A stretch of DNA of 48,936 nt. It comes from a bacterium (GTDB taxonomy: Bacteria; Actinomycetota; Acidimicrobiia; Spongiisociales; UBA5794). A program made the translations under genes and the position numbers. The notes beneath the pieces are model-generated. The model was given only the letters and a program-made list of their open reading frames with translations, had not been told where the DNA came from and did not search any database. The stretch lies in NCBI GenBank assembly GCA_024226255.1, contig JAAELU010000403.1, positions 1 to 48,936 on the forward strand. The letters are read 5' to 3'. Shown here one piece after another: positions 1 through 8,069 of the stretch (positions are counted from its first letter, which is position 1; every line of letters begins with the position of its first letter).

Positions 1-410
1 CGGCTTCTTCGCTGCCGGCTTCTTCGCTGCCGGCTTCTTCGCCGTCACGGTCTTACTCGCTACCGGCTTACTCGCAATCGGCTTACTCGCAATCGGCTTA
101 CTCGCTACCGGCTTCCTCGCAACCGGCTTCCTCGCAACCGGCTTCCTCGCAACCGGCTTCCTCGCTGTCACGGTCTTGCTCGCAGCCGGCTTCTTCGCAA
201 CCGGCTTCCTCGCTACCGGCTTCCTCGCTACCGGCTTCCTCGCAACCGGCTTCTTCGCAACCGGCTTCCTCGCTACCGGCTTCTTCGCAACCGGCTTCTT
301 CGCAGTGGGCTTCTTCGCAGTCGGCTTTTTGGCTGTCGCGGCCTTACTCGCAGCCGTCTTCTTCGCAACCGTCTTCTTCGCTGTCACGGTCTTGCTCGCA
401 GCCGGCTTCT
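1..410 (-). repeat. 15-bp coding repeats for the lysine/arginine-rich tail
   Basis: The region is built from imperfect 15-bp units which, read on the minus strand, encode pentapeptides of the form K-(K/R/S)-P-(V/A/I)-A. A longer unit with the sense SKTVTA recurs at about 35-60, 160-185 and 380-400, which suggests higher-order duplication. The units are in frame, so copy-number change would lengthen or shorten the tail without breaking the gene. The array continues past the left edge. Confidence 0.85.
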
Positions 411-1977
411 TGGAGGTGGTGGCGCCCATGGGCGGTCGCTTCTTGGGCGCGCCGGTCTTCGCCGGAGCGTCATCGCTAGAAGCTGCCTTGCCCGCTCCCA
501 TCGGGGGCCGCTTCTTCGGTGCACCGCTACGGCGTGTGCCTGGCTTGGCTGTCGCAGCGGGCTTATCGCCACGAGCGGCTGCCAGCAACTCATTGAACGA
601 CGCTTCGATGGCGACAACAAAACGTTCTAGGTCCTCCATTGTGTCGTAGTCCGCGTTGAATCCCCAAGACACGACTCCGTTGTAACTGAACAGCGCGATG
701 CCGACACCATGACCGTGCCACAACGGCACCAAGGGGTACTGCCCCAGCAACTTCGACCCGAGGAGGTACATCGGGAACTGCGGGCCGGGCACGTTGGTGA
801 CGGTCATGTTGAATGGGCGGGCACCGGTCGCCAGCCGGGATGCCATAGACACGAGCGTCGTCGGTGCCCCGGAGCTCATTTGAACCAGCGAGGCGGCACC
901 GAGGGCTTGGTCGGTCCATTTGAGTTTCTCAGTCTCCGAGTTGACCGCCGCCAGGCGCTTGACCGGATCGAGTTCGGCAACCGGCAGCGAAACCAACCAC
1001 ATCGCGACCTGGTTTCCGAGAGTTCCCCGCTCACTCGGTGAGCGCACGCTGACTGGCGCCATCACGCGGAAATCGACGTCCTCGACGTCAAAGTTGTGAT
1101 CGTCAGCGAGATAGCGGCGCACTCCACCGGCAACAGTCGCCAAAATGACATCGTTCACCGTCCCGCCCAGGGCGTTCTTGACCTCTTTGACGTCCGCCAA
1201 GTCAGTGGTGAGTGTGCCAAATCGACGATTGGGCCCGATCGTCCCATTGAGGGGCGTCTTGGTGGCCGGGGTAAGCCAGCCGGACCCGAGCGAGTTGCGC
1301 ACCGCCCGGACTCGGCGGGCACCCTGCATCGCCAGCGACTGTACGTCCTCGGTGAGTGTCTGGGCGCTGCGCAAGGCGGCGGCGACTCGACCGGCCCGTC
1401 GCGCGGTTTCTCGAACCAGGAATTCTGAGCCGGTCGGCGAGCGCCGGGGCACAAACTCGGGACCTGGTTCCACGTCGGCGGTAGGTACCAGATTGAGGAG
1501 CACCGCCATGAGATCGACTCCAGAGATGCCATCGATCATGGCGTGGTGAATCTTGCTGATGATCGCGAAACGATCGTCCTCGAGACCCTCGACGACATAG
1601 AGCTCCCACAGCGGCTTGGATCGGTCGAGCTGCTGAGAGCTGAGTCGACCCATGAGTTCTTTCAACTGGTCGAACGAGCCTGGCTTGGGGAGGCTGGAAT
1701 GCCTTATGTGATAGTCGATGTGGAAGTGCTCGTCGTCGACCCATACCGGGTAACGCTCAACAGGTACATACGCCAGGCGTTGGCGGTAACGCGGTATCAG
1801 ATGCAGTCGAGACTCAATGAACTCCCGGATGCGCTCCAAATCGATACCACCATCCGGCTGTTTGAGGGGGCCGGCCTCGAGGATCAGCATTCCGGCGACA
1901 TGAAAGTGGGTTGTTCTGCTTTCCAGCGCGAGAAACGAGCTGTCAAGAAATGAAAGCCGCTCGTAGTGACCGCTCAT
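1..1977 (-). CDS. WS/DGAT-family wax ester/triacylglycerol synthase with lysine-rich repeat tail (3' end outside window)
   Basis: This protein should join acyl-CoA to a fatty alcohol or diacylglycerol to make storage lipid at the membrane or lipid-droplet surface. The ATG at 1977 follows an AGGAG four bases upstream. The frame stays open to base 1, giving 659 residues with no stop. The acyltransferase signature HHAMIDG lies at residues 144-150, preceded by PLWELYVVEG, and an NDV motif follows near residue 275. The enzyme fold ends near residue 455, about the usual family length. Beyond it are 200 or more residues of low-complexity tail: first two KKRPPMGA-type segments, then pentapeptide repeats such as KPVAK, KPVAR and KPAAK. 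That tail resembles histone H1 or mycobacterial HupB and is not part of the known catalytic fold. The gene lies 30 bp after the pseudouridine synthase stop on the same strand, so it may be cotranscribed. The family call is firm; the tail's role is unknown. Confidence 0.9.
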   Translation of the reverse strand, partial: MSGHYERLSFLDSSFLALESRTTHFHVAGMLILEAGPLKQPDGGIDLERIREFIESRLHLIPRYRQRLAYVPVERYPVWVDDEHFHIDYHIRHSSLPKPGSFDQLKELMGRLSSQQLDRSKPLWELYVVEGLEDDRFAIISKIHHAMIDGISGVDLMAVLLNLVPTADVEPGPEFVPRRSPTGSEFLVRETARRAGRVAAALRSAQTLTEDVQSLAMQGARRVRAVRNSLGSGWLTPATKTPLNGTIGPNRRFGTLTTDLADVKEVKNALGGTVNDVILATVAGGVRRYLADDHNFDVEDVDFRVMAPVSVRSPSERGTLGNQVAMWLVSLPVAELDPVKRLAAVNSETEKLKWTDQALGAASLVQMSSGAPTTLVSMASRLATGARPFNMTVTNVPGPQFPMYLLGSKLLGQYPLVPLWHGHGVGIALFSYNGVVSWGFNADYDTMEDLERFVVAIEASFNELLAAARGDKPAATAKPGTRRSGAPKKRPPMGAGKAASSDDAPAKTGAPKKRPPMGATTSKKPAASKTVTAKKTVAKKTAASKAATAKKPTAKKPTAKKPVAKKPVARKPVAKKPVARKPVARKPVARKPVAKKPAASKTVTARKPVARKPVARKPVARKPVASKPIASKPIASKPVASKTVTAKKPAAKKPAAKKP

Positions 1978-2007
1978 GGGGCTCCTGTTGGTCGTGCACG
2001 AACCAGA

Positions 2008-2982
2008 CTAGATGGAAGCCTCGCCGCCGGCTCCCGGAGGCAAGGAACCGATCTCAGGGTCACCCAGTCGGCGCAGGCTGTCCAATAGATCGTCCGGAAG
2101 CGGGGAGGTCACAGTTACCGGGCTGCTCCCGCCGCCAGGATCCACAAAAGTGAGCTGTTGGGCATGGAGCCACACTCGACCCGGATCGCCGACTGTCGAG
2201 AAGCGTCGCCCGTAGGTCTTGTCGCCCACAATCGGCGCATCGATCGACGTCATGTGAACCCTTATCTGGTGTGTTCTCCCGGTCTCGAGCCGAACCTCCA
2301 GCAGCGACAGTTCGTCCCATACGGCCAGGCGCCGGTAGTGAGTACGGGCGAAGCGTCCGTCCTGGCGCAGCGCCATGCGAGTGGGATGTTCCGGGTCCCG
2401 TCCGATCGGCGCCTCGATGGTGCCTGTTGCCGGATCGATCACCCGCCGCACTAAGGCCAAGTAGACGCGGCTGACGTCGCGCCGCTTCAGTTGGTCCTGA
2501 AGCTCTTCATGAGCCGCGGCGGTGCGGCCCACCAAAAGCAGGCCGGACGTATCGCGGTCGAGCCTGTGCACCAACCCCCACCGATGCTCCTCGCCAAGAT
2601 CGGCCAATTCGGGATAGTTGGCCACGAGGATGTTGGCCAGCGTGTCGTTGCGATGGCCGGCACCGGGGTGGACCACGAGCCCCGGTGGCTTGTCGACAAC
2701 CAGGACGGTATCTGACTCGTAGCGCACCTCGAGTGGCAACTCCAACGGCACCAGGCCTGTCGGTTCGGTGGGAATCGAGACCACCAGCCGGGCGCCCTCC
2801 GGCAACTTGTCGGCCGGTGCCACCGCCGTTCCATCGAGGAGCACCTGGCCGGAATCGACGGCCTTACGGGCCGCCGACCGGCTCAGATCGAGAAGCGTGG
2901 CGACGATACGATCAGCTCGGTGGCGATCCAGATCGGGCGGCACGGTTAGTGCCACCGGATCGACTGCCGGTCGGTCACTCAC
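2008..2982 (-). CDS. RluA-family 23S rRNA pseudouridine synthase
   Basis: This enzyme isomerises specific uridines of structured RNA, most likely large-subunit rRNA, to pseudouridine. I start it at the GTG at 2982, which overlaps the lspA stop by 8 bp; a longer frame upstream reads through lspA out of phase. The product is 324 residues. An S4-like RNA-binding domain covers about residues 15-75 and the catalytic domain about 85-315. The catalytic motif HRLDRDTSG is at 139-147 with Asp142 as the predicted nucleophile. The family motif GRTHQIRVH follows. Length and domain order match RluD-type enzymes, but the exact target uridines cannot be read from sequence. The lspA-rluA-family overlap suggests translational coupling. 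Confidence 0.93.
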   Translation of the reverse strand: MSDRPAVDPVALTVPPDLDRHRADRIVATLLDLSRSAARKAVDSGQVLLDGTAVAPADKLPEGARLVVSIPTEPTGLVPLELPLEVRYESDTVLVVDKPPGLVVHPGAGHRNDTLANILVANYPELADLGEEHRWGLVHRLDRDTSGLLLVGRTAAAHEELQDQLKRRDVSRVYLALVRRVIDPATGTIEAPIGRDPEHPTRMALRQDGRFARTHYRRLAVWDELSLLEVRLETGRTHQIRVHMTSIDAPIVGDKTYGRRFSTVGDPGRVWLHAQQLTFVDPGGGSSPVTVTSPLPDDLLDSLRRLGDPEIGSLPPGAGGEASI

Positions 2983-3433
2983 GTGGTTCTTTGCTGAACA
3001 ACGCCGACGCAAGCATGAGGGCCACCCCGACCGAGATTGCGCTGTCGGCGACATTGAAGGTTGGGATGATCCACAGGTCGACAAAGTCCACCACAGCTCC
3101 GTCGAGGAAACCATCGCCACGGAATATCCGGTCTGTGAAGTTGCCGAGAGCTCCCCCCATGACCAGCGAGAGCGCAATCCGCTCCAGAGGAACTTCGATC
3201 TTGGGGAGGATCACGGCGACGCTGATGGCCACAATGGCGGCAATCAAGCCAAGCGCCGCTCCCCCGCCCTGAAACGAGGAGAACGCCGCTCCTGGATTCC
3301 GGGTTACTCGAAAGCTGAGAAAGTCACCGATCAACGACGTGGAGCCGTCGGTAAACGTAGCCACCGCCCAAGCTTTCGTCAGTTGGTCGAGAGCGACAAC
3401 CGTGGCCGCTATCACCAACCCGGTGCGGGCCAC
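2975..3433 (-). CDS. lspA: Lipoprotein signal peptidase (signal peptidase II)
   Basis: This inner-membrane aspartyl protease cleaves the signal peptide from prolipoproteins after lipid attachment at the lipobox cysteine. The product is 152 residues, normal for LspA, with four predicted transmembrane helices. The catalytic aspartates are visible as Asp101 in GNFTDRI and Asp130 in FNVADS, and the conserved RNPGAAF loop is at 45-51. The start is a GTG at 3433, 8 bp after the upstream DksA-like gene. A plausible substrate, a lipoprotein with an LVVGAC-type lipobox, is encoded at 36795-37334. Confidence 0.96.
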   Translation of the reverse strand: MARTGLVIAATVVALDQLTKAWAVATFTDGSTSLIGDFLSFRVTRNPGAAFSSFQGGGAALGLIAAIVAISVAVILPKIEVPLERIALSLVMGGALGNFTDRIFRGDGFLDGAVVDFVDLWIIPTFNVADSAISVGVALMLASALFSKEPRE

Positions 3434-3441
3434 ATTCTTGA

Positions 3442-3804
3442 TTAGCCGGCGCCCTCAACGGTGGTCGTTGCGTATGGCAACGCATCGAGTCGAGCAATCG
3501 GGATTGGTTCCCCGGTACGCTCACAGATCCCATAGAGGCCCTTATCCATACGATCCTGGGCGTGCAGGACCTTGTCCAACAGGCTCTGTGCGTTCTGCTG
3601 CAACGATATGTCCATCTTGATTTCGGCGGCAATCGTCCCACCGTCTGCATTGTCCGGGTCACTGAATTCGGAACCGGTCACTGCCAAGCGACTGGTCTCG
3701 AGCTCTTCTTCGAAGCCCGCGATGATGTCCTCAAGACGGTCACGTTCTTCTTGTAGCTTCCTCGCAAGGCGCTCCAGCGTGGATTTCGCTAGTTGGCGAC
3801 TCAT
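3442..3804 (-). CDS. DksA/TraR-family protein with degenerate zinc finger
   Basis: The family binds RNA polymerase through its secondary channel, and this gene often lies just upstream of lspA in Gram-positive and actinobacterial genomes. The product is 120 residues. Residues about 10-75 form a charged helical hairpin (coiled coil), and the C-terminal region matches the DksA finger in spacing (YGIC, GEPIP, RLDALP, YATT). Only the first finger cysteine is present: the second is Thr in CERT, and the later Cys-x-x-Cys pair is absent in ATTTVEG. Zinc binding is therefore unlikely. The ATG at 3804 has a strong GGAGGTGTT immediately upstream. The 205 bp before it hold no gene I can support and presumably carry the promoter for this operon. 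Confidence 0.85.
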   Translation of the reverse strand: MSRQLAKSTLERLARKLQEERDRLEDIIAGFEEELETSRLAVTGSEFSDPDNADGGTIAAEIKMDISLQQNAQSLLDKVLHAQDRMDKGLYGICERTGEPIPIARLDALPYATTTVEGAG

Positions 3805-4009
3805 AACACCTCCGTGCAGGCATGGAACATAGCACTACTCGGAGCCAATCCAGCTCGCCCCCTCGAGAATGGGCAACTGCCGCTAAGTCGCCACAGTCGC
3901 TACGAACTCGCCTCTTCGCGATCTGGTCGACCAAGCCAGCCATCTGTGCATACGTTTGCGGGTACCGGCACGCGCGCTTTGTCTCCAGCCGGCGCCCGCT
4001 AGTGCCGCG

Positions 4010-4306
4010 TCAGGGCGAAAGACCGAGAGCGTCCGCAACCGTCGCCAGGTTGTCACAGTGGATTCGAAGCCGCTTTCGCCGCGAAGCAGCCCCGCTTTCG
4101 ATATCGACTCCACATCCCAAGCTCTTGGCCAGAAACCGTACGATCGCCCGGTTCGCCTGGCCCCCAGCGGGTGGCGAGGCCACTCTGAGCCGGAGGGCAC
4201 CGTCGTAGATTCCCTTGACCTCGGTACGTGAAGCCCCAGGCACGACCCAGATGTCGAGGAGCAGACCCTCATGGTCCTGTTGCAGCGGGGATCTCGAAGC
4301 GCTCAT
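4010..4306 (-). CDS. yggU: DUF167/YggU-family protein
   Basis: This is a 98-residue conserved protein with no established biochemical role. The family core is visible as VVPGASRTEV near residues 22-31 and LRVASPPAGGQANRAIVRFLA near 39-59, the diagnostic glycine/alanine-rich loop. YggU homologues usually sit with yggS and yggT, and both of those are encoded nearby at 9824-11377, so the group appears to have been separated by ileS and divIVA. The start is the ATG at 4306. The gene is divergent from the ileS leader and probably shares a roughly 100-bp promoter region with it. Confidence 0.85.
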   Translation of the reverse strand: MSASRSPLQQDHEGLLLDIWVVPGASRTEVKGIYDGALRLRVASPPAGGQANRAIVRFLAKSLGCGVDIESGAASRRKRLRIHCDNLATVADALGLSP

Positions 4307-4407
4307 CTCAACAGGCTACCGAACGTCGCCAGACGGGAAGGAACCGAGCATCGCCCAACCGGCTTCGGGCAGCGAGTATCATCGCCCAGCGCAATGACGA
4401 GGACACG

Positions 4408-4652
4408 CCCGGCGGGTCCCTCGAACCACAAGCGAGTCGGAAACAGTGCAAGCCGACGGTTCGTACCACCGGATATCACCTCTGAGCTGCGGGAAGAGCC
4501 CTGTCACGGACAGGGGTAGAACCCGCCGGGTCTCCACCGACACGGGAGCAATTGAGCGGCCGAGTCCCGTGTGGCTCGGCAAGCCGGGTGGTACCGCGGA
4601 TCACCCCGTCCCGGCTGGAAGCGAAGATCGCCGACCAGCCGAAGGACGACCA
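4408..4652 (+). promoter_or_regulatory. Isoleucine T-box riboswitch, translational type, controlling ileS
   Basis: The leader should sense uncharged tRNA-Ile. Stem I is closed by a perfect 10-bp helix, 4408-4417 with 4521-4530. Inside it, ATC at 4475-4477 followed by A is a good isoleucine specifier. An 8-bp stem pairs 4540-4547 with 4565-4572. The T-box core GGGTGGTACCGCGG lies at 4586-4599, with TGGT at 4589-4592 complementary to the ACCA end of tRNA-Ile. Two alternative helices compete: antisequestor 4582-4588 with 4610-4616, and sequestor 4612-4618 with 4635-4641. The second abuts the Shine-Dalgarno GAAGGA at 4641-4646. There is no terminator hairpin with a T-run, so control is probably at translation, as known for actinobacterial ileS T-boxes. 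A TATCAT at 4377-4382 is a possible -10 element. Confidence 0.93.
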
Positions 4653-7600
4653 GTGACGGACAACACCCAAGCGCAGCCCTCTTCATTCGAGCGAGTGTCG
4701 CCTCAGGTCGATATCAATGCCCTCGAAGCGCGGGTGCTCGGGCAATGGGATGAGTTGGACGCGTTCCAATACTCGGTCGATTTCCGCGAGCCGGAGTCTG
4801 AATACACGTTCTACGACGGCCCTCCATTCCCCACCGGGAGTCCCCACTACGGAAACCTGCTGGCAGGTGTCATCAAGGACATCGTGCCCCGCTACTGGAC
4901 CATGCGGGGCCATCGGGTCGAGCGTCGATTTGGCTGGGACACTCACGGCCTTCCGATTGAGATGGAAGTCCAGAAGGACCTGAACCTCTCGGGCCCCCGC
5001 CAGATCGAAGAATTCGGCGTTGCCAGATTCAACGAGGCCTGCCGTGACAAAGTCCAGGCCAACACCGAGCGGTGGGAATACATCACACGCCGCCTCGGCC
5101 GGTGGATCGACTTCGAGAACGACTACAAGACCATGGACGTCGAGTTCATGGAGTCCGTCTGGTGGGTATTCAGCCAGCTGTGGAACAAGGGGCTGGTCTA
5201 CCAGGACTTCAAGGTGGTCCCCTATTCGTGGGGAGCCGGCACTCCACTCTCCAACTTCGAGTTGAACCTGGGCGGATACAAGGACGTCGAAGACCCGTCG
5301 CTGACAGTTCGATTGCGAACGGTTGCCGATCACGGCCCTGTCCAGGAGGGCGACTGGCTCCTCATATGGACGACCACTCCATGGACGCTCCCGGGCAACC
5401 TGGGGATCGCAATCGGAACGGACATCTCATACGTGAGAGTCCTCGACGAGGGTGAGCACTACTGGGTGGCAGCCGAACTCCTTGACTCTGTCTGGAAGGG
5501 CACGGAGGTCGAAGTCGTCGGTCGAGCCTCAGGGACAGACCTGATCGGGGTCTCGTACGAACCACCCTTCGACCACTTCCTTGGGCAGCGCGATCAGGGC
5601 GGATTCGTGGTTATCGAATCCGACGATGTGAGCACCGAAGAAGGCACCGGTTTGGTGCACATGGCGCCCGCATATGGCGAGGCGGACTTCCTGGCGTTCC
5701 AGACTGCCGGGATTGCGGCCTTCGTCGATCCCGTCGATATGGAGGCCCGATTCACCGATGAGGTACCGGAGGTTGCCGGCGTCTTCGTCAAGGATGCCGA
5801 CAAGAAGCTCATCAGCATGCTGCGCGACCGCGGGCTCCTCGTTCACTCGAACACGATCGTCCACTCGTATCCGTTCTGCTGGCGCACCGACACTCCCCTG
5901 ATCTACAAGGCCATCCCGAGTTGGTACATCAGCGTGGAGTCGTTCCGCGATCGAATGGCGGAGCTCAATGACCGGGTCTGGTGGGTCCCCGACTACGTCG
6001 GCGAACGTCGTTTTGGCAACTGGTTGCGCGATGCCCGCGATTGGGCGGTTAGTCGTAACCGCTTCTGGGGAAGCTGCATCCCCGTCTGGCTCTGCGACGA
6101 TTGCAAGGAAGCGGTTTGTGTCGGATCGCGCCAGGATCTCAAGGAGCGCTCCGGGGTGTGGCTCGAGGACCTCCACAAACACATCGTTGACGAGGTCACG
6201 TTCAGCTGCTCGGAATGCCCCGGCACGATGCGCCGTGTTCCTGAGGTCCTCGACGTGTGGTTTGAGTCGGGGTCCATGCCGTACGGCAAGATGCACTATC
6301 CATTCGAGAATGAGGAGCGATTCCGCAACACATTCCCGGCAGACTTCATCGCCGAAGGACTCGACCAAACGCGAGGGTGGTTCTATACGCTCGTGGTTCT
6401 GGCGACCGCCCTATTCGATGATGTGCCATTCAAGAACTGCGTGGTCAACGGCATGATCCTTGCTGAAGACGGCCGCAAGATGTCGAAGTCTCTGAAGAAC
6501 TATCCCGATCCAGAAGAGATTCTCGATGGCCCCGGCGCCGACGCCCTCCGCGCCTATCTGATCAACTCGCCGGTTCTGCGCGCCGAGCCGCTGCGATTCA
6601 GCGAGGAAGGGGTGCGCGATGTAGTCCGCACCGTGTTACTGCCGTATTGGAACGCGTTCTCGTTTTTCACGACATACGCCGAGGCCGACGGCATCACCAG
6701 CGCCGATCTGGACACCGCACCACCCGTCGCCGACCGGCCGGAGCTCGACCGATGGATCATCTCCGTTCTCCAGAGTCTGGTGCGCGACGTCAACAGCGAG
6801 ATGGAGCACTACCGCCTATACGCGGTGGTACCGCCCATCCTGGGGTTCATCGACGACCTCACGAATTGGTACATCCGGCGATCGCGGCGTCGCTTCTGGG
6901 CCCGCCGCGGCGGCACCGATGATCAGGCGAAGCTCTCGGCATTTGCCACGCTGTACGAGGTTCTGGTCACTTTCTCCAAGGTGGCGGCGCCGGTCCTGCC
7001 CTTCATCACGGAGGAGATCTACCAACGCCTGGTGCGCGAAATCGACTCCGACGCTCCCAAGAGCGTGCACCACACCGAATATCCGACCGCCAACCCAGAA
7101 GTGATAGATGACGACCTCGAGGTCGCAATGGACGTCGTTCGGCGCGTCGTCAACGTTGGTCGTGGATTGCGGAAGCGTGAACAGCTCAAAGTGCGCCAGC
7201 CTCTAGCCACATTGACCGTCGTGACCCGGCGCGATGACGCCGTTCGGGCGGTGAACTCACATGTGGCCTTGATCGCCGACGAGCTCAACGTCAAAGAGAT
7301 CTTGGTAGAAGAGGATGAGTCACACCTCGTCCACCTGTCGGCCAAGGCCAACTTCAAGACTCTGGGGCCTCGCTTCGGGCCACGCACCAAAGAGCTGGCT
7401 GCGGCAATCTCGCAGCTCGATCATGAGTCGATCTCACGGCTGCTCGACAATGGTCGTGTCGACGTGGGTGGCGAGGAATTCTCTCTCGACGACATCGTCG
7501 TGACGCGGCAGCCGCGGGCCGGAATCGTCGTCGGCACCGAAGGCGACATAACGGTCGTGATCGATGCGGAGATCACGCCCGATCTCGCCCGCGAAGGTTT

Positions 7601-7841
7601 GGCTCGCGAGTTCGTCAACCGGGTGCAAGGGCTGCGCCGTGATGCCGGCTTCGACGTCGCCGATCGAGTGCGTATCGGATTCCTCACAGCAGACGCGACT
7701 CTCATTGAAGCCATCAGCGAGTACTCGCAGTTGATTCGCGATGAGACCTTGGCAGTGGAGCTCTACGAACTCGAAACTGAATCTGGCGTGGAAGCCGAGA
7801 TCTCCGGACAATCAGTTCGCCTGGCAGTCGAGCGAGCGTAA
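4653..7841 (+). CDS. ileS: Isoleucyl-tRNA synthetase
   Basis: The enzyme charges tRNA-Ile with isoleucine and hydrolyses misactivated valine. I start it at the GTG at 4653 behind GAAGGA; the frame extends upstream only through the T-box leader. The product is 1062 residues. The first class I signature reads HYGN at 65-68 and the second KMSKS at 609-613. The editing-domain motif WTTTPWTLPGN is present, as is a cysteine-rich insertion (CDDC and CSEC). The length and the long C-terminal tail fit type 2 IleRS, the class that includes the mycobacterial enzyme and is usually mupirocin-resistant. The last residue of the HxGH motif is Asn instead of His. The gene is read opposite to both neighbouring minus-strand clusters. 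Confidence 0.96.
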   Translation: MTDNTQAQPSSFERVSPQVDINALEARVLGQWDELDAFQYSVDFREPESEYTFYDGPPFPTGSPHYGNLLAGVIKDIVPRYWTMRGHRVERRFGWDTHGLPIEMEVQKDLNLSGPRQIEEFGVARFNEACRDKVQANTERWEYITRRLGRWIDFENDYKTMDVEFMESVWWVFSQLWNKGLVYQDFKVVPYSWGAGTPLSNFELNLGGYKDVEDPSLTVRLRTVADHGPVQEGDWLLIWTTTPWTLPGNLGIAIGTDISYVRVLDEGEHYWVAAELLDSVWKGTEVEVVGRASGTDLIGVSYEPPFDHFLGQRDQGGFVVIESDDVSTEEGTGLVHMAPAYGEADFLAFQTAGIAAFVDPVDMEARFTDEVPEVAGVFVKDADKKLISMLRDRGLLVHSNTIVHSYPFCWRTDTPLIYKAIPSWYISVESFRDRMAELNDRVWWVPDYVGERRFGNWLRDARDWAVSRNRFWGSCIPVWLCDDCKEAVCVGSRQDLKERSGVWLEDLHKHIVDEVTFSCSECPGTMRRVPEVLDVWFESGSMPYGKMHYPFENEERFRNTFPADFIAEGLDQTRGWFYTLVVLATALFDDVPFKNCVVNGMILAEDGRKMSKSLKNYPDPEEILDGPGADALRAYLINSPVLRAEPLRFSEEGVRDVVRTVLLPYWNAFSFFTTYAEADGITSADLDTAPPVADRPELDRWIISVLQSLVRDVNSEMEHYRLYAVVPPILGFIDDLTNWYIRRSRRRFWARRGGTDDQAKLSAFATLYEVLVTFSKVAAPVLPFITEEIYQRLVREIDSDAPKSVHHTEYPTANPEVIDDDLEVAMDVVRRVVNVGRGLRKREQLKVRQPLATLTVVTRRDDAVRAVNSHVALIADELNVKEILVEEDESHLVHLSAKANFKTLGPRFGPRTKELAAAISQLDHESISRLLDNGRVDVGGEEFSLDDIVVTRQPRAGIVVGTEGDITVVIDAEITPDLAREGLAREFVNRVQGLRRDAGFDVADRVRIGFLTADATLIEAISEYSQLIRDETLAVELYELETESGVEAEISGQSVRLAVERA

Positions 7842-7889
7842 CGGGTCAGCAACTGGAATGGTCTCGTCGGGCGTCTCGGCGTTGGGCTG

Positions 7890-8053
7890 GAAGTCAGAAG
7901 CCAGAAGTCAGACAGGAATCCAGAAGCAATGGCTGGCTAATGCCGCCGACACGGAGTACTCGATACCTGTTGCCTATTGCGAAGCCCGACGGGAATTCCG
8001 CTCGACGCACAACATTGTCTATCAGGCCGTGATCTTATCTGGCTTCTGATTTC
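7890..8053. repeat. Long-range inverted repeat in the ileS/divIVA convergent spacer
   Basis: The 228 bp between the converging ileS and divIVA genes hold CAGAAG-rich repeats. The arm at 7890-7905 matches the reverse complement of 8038-8053 at 15 of 16 bases, with about 130 bp between. Each arm sits beside further copies of the AGAAGTCAGA motif. The core looks less GC-rich than the flanking genes and holds no reading frame I would call. It may be a small non-autonomous mobile element, a dispersed intergenic repeat, or the base of a transcript-end structure. Confidence 0.55.
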
Positions 8054-8069
8054 TGACTTCTGAGGTCTT

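Noticed and set aside
1-410. Short repeats that could look like a CRISPR array or a plus-strand gene of Gly/Phe/Leu-rich protein (176-649)
   Set aside because: There are no unique spacers; the 15-bp units are in frame with the acyltransferase on the minus strand. The plus-strand frame is a low-complexity shadow of that tail.
4446-4652. N-terminal extension of IleRS
   Set aside because: The extra frame is the T-box leader RNA. The ribosome site GAAGGA and the riboswitch logic place the start at 4653.
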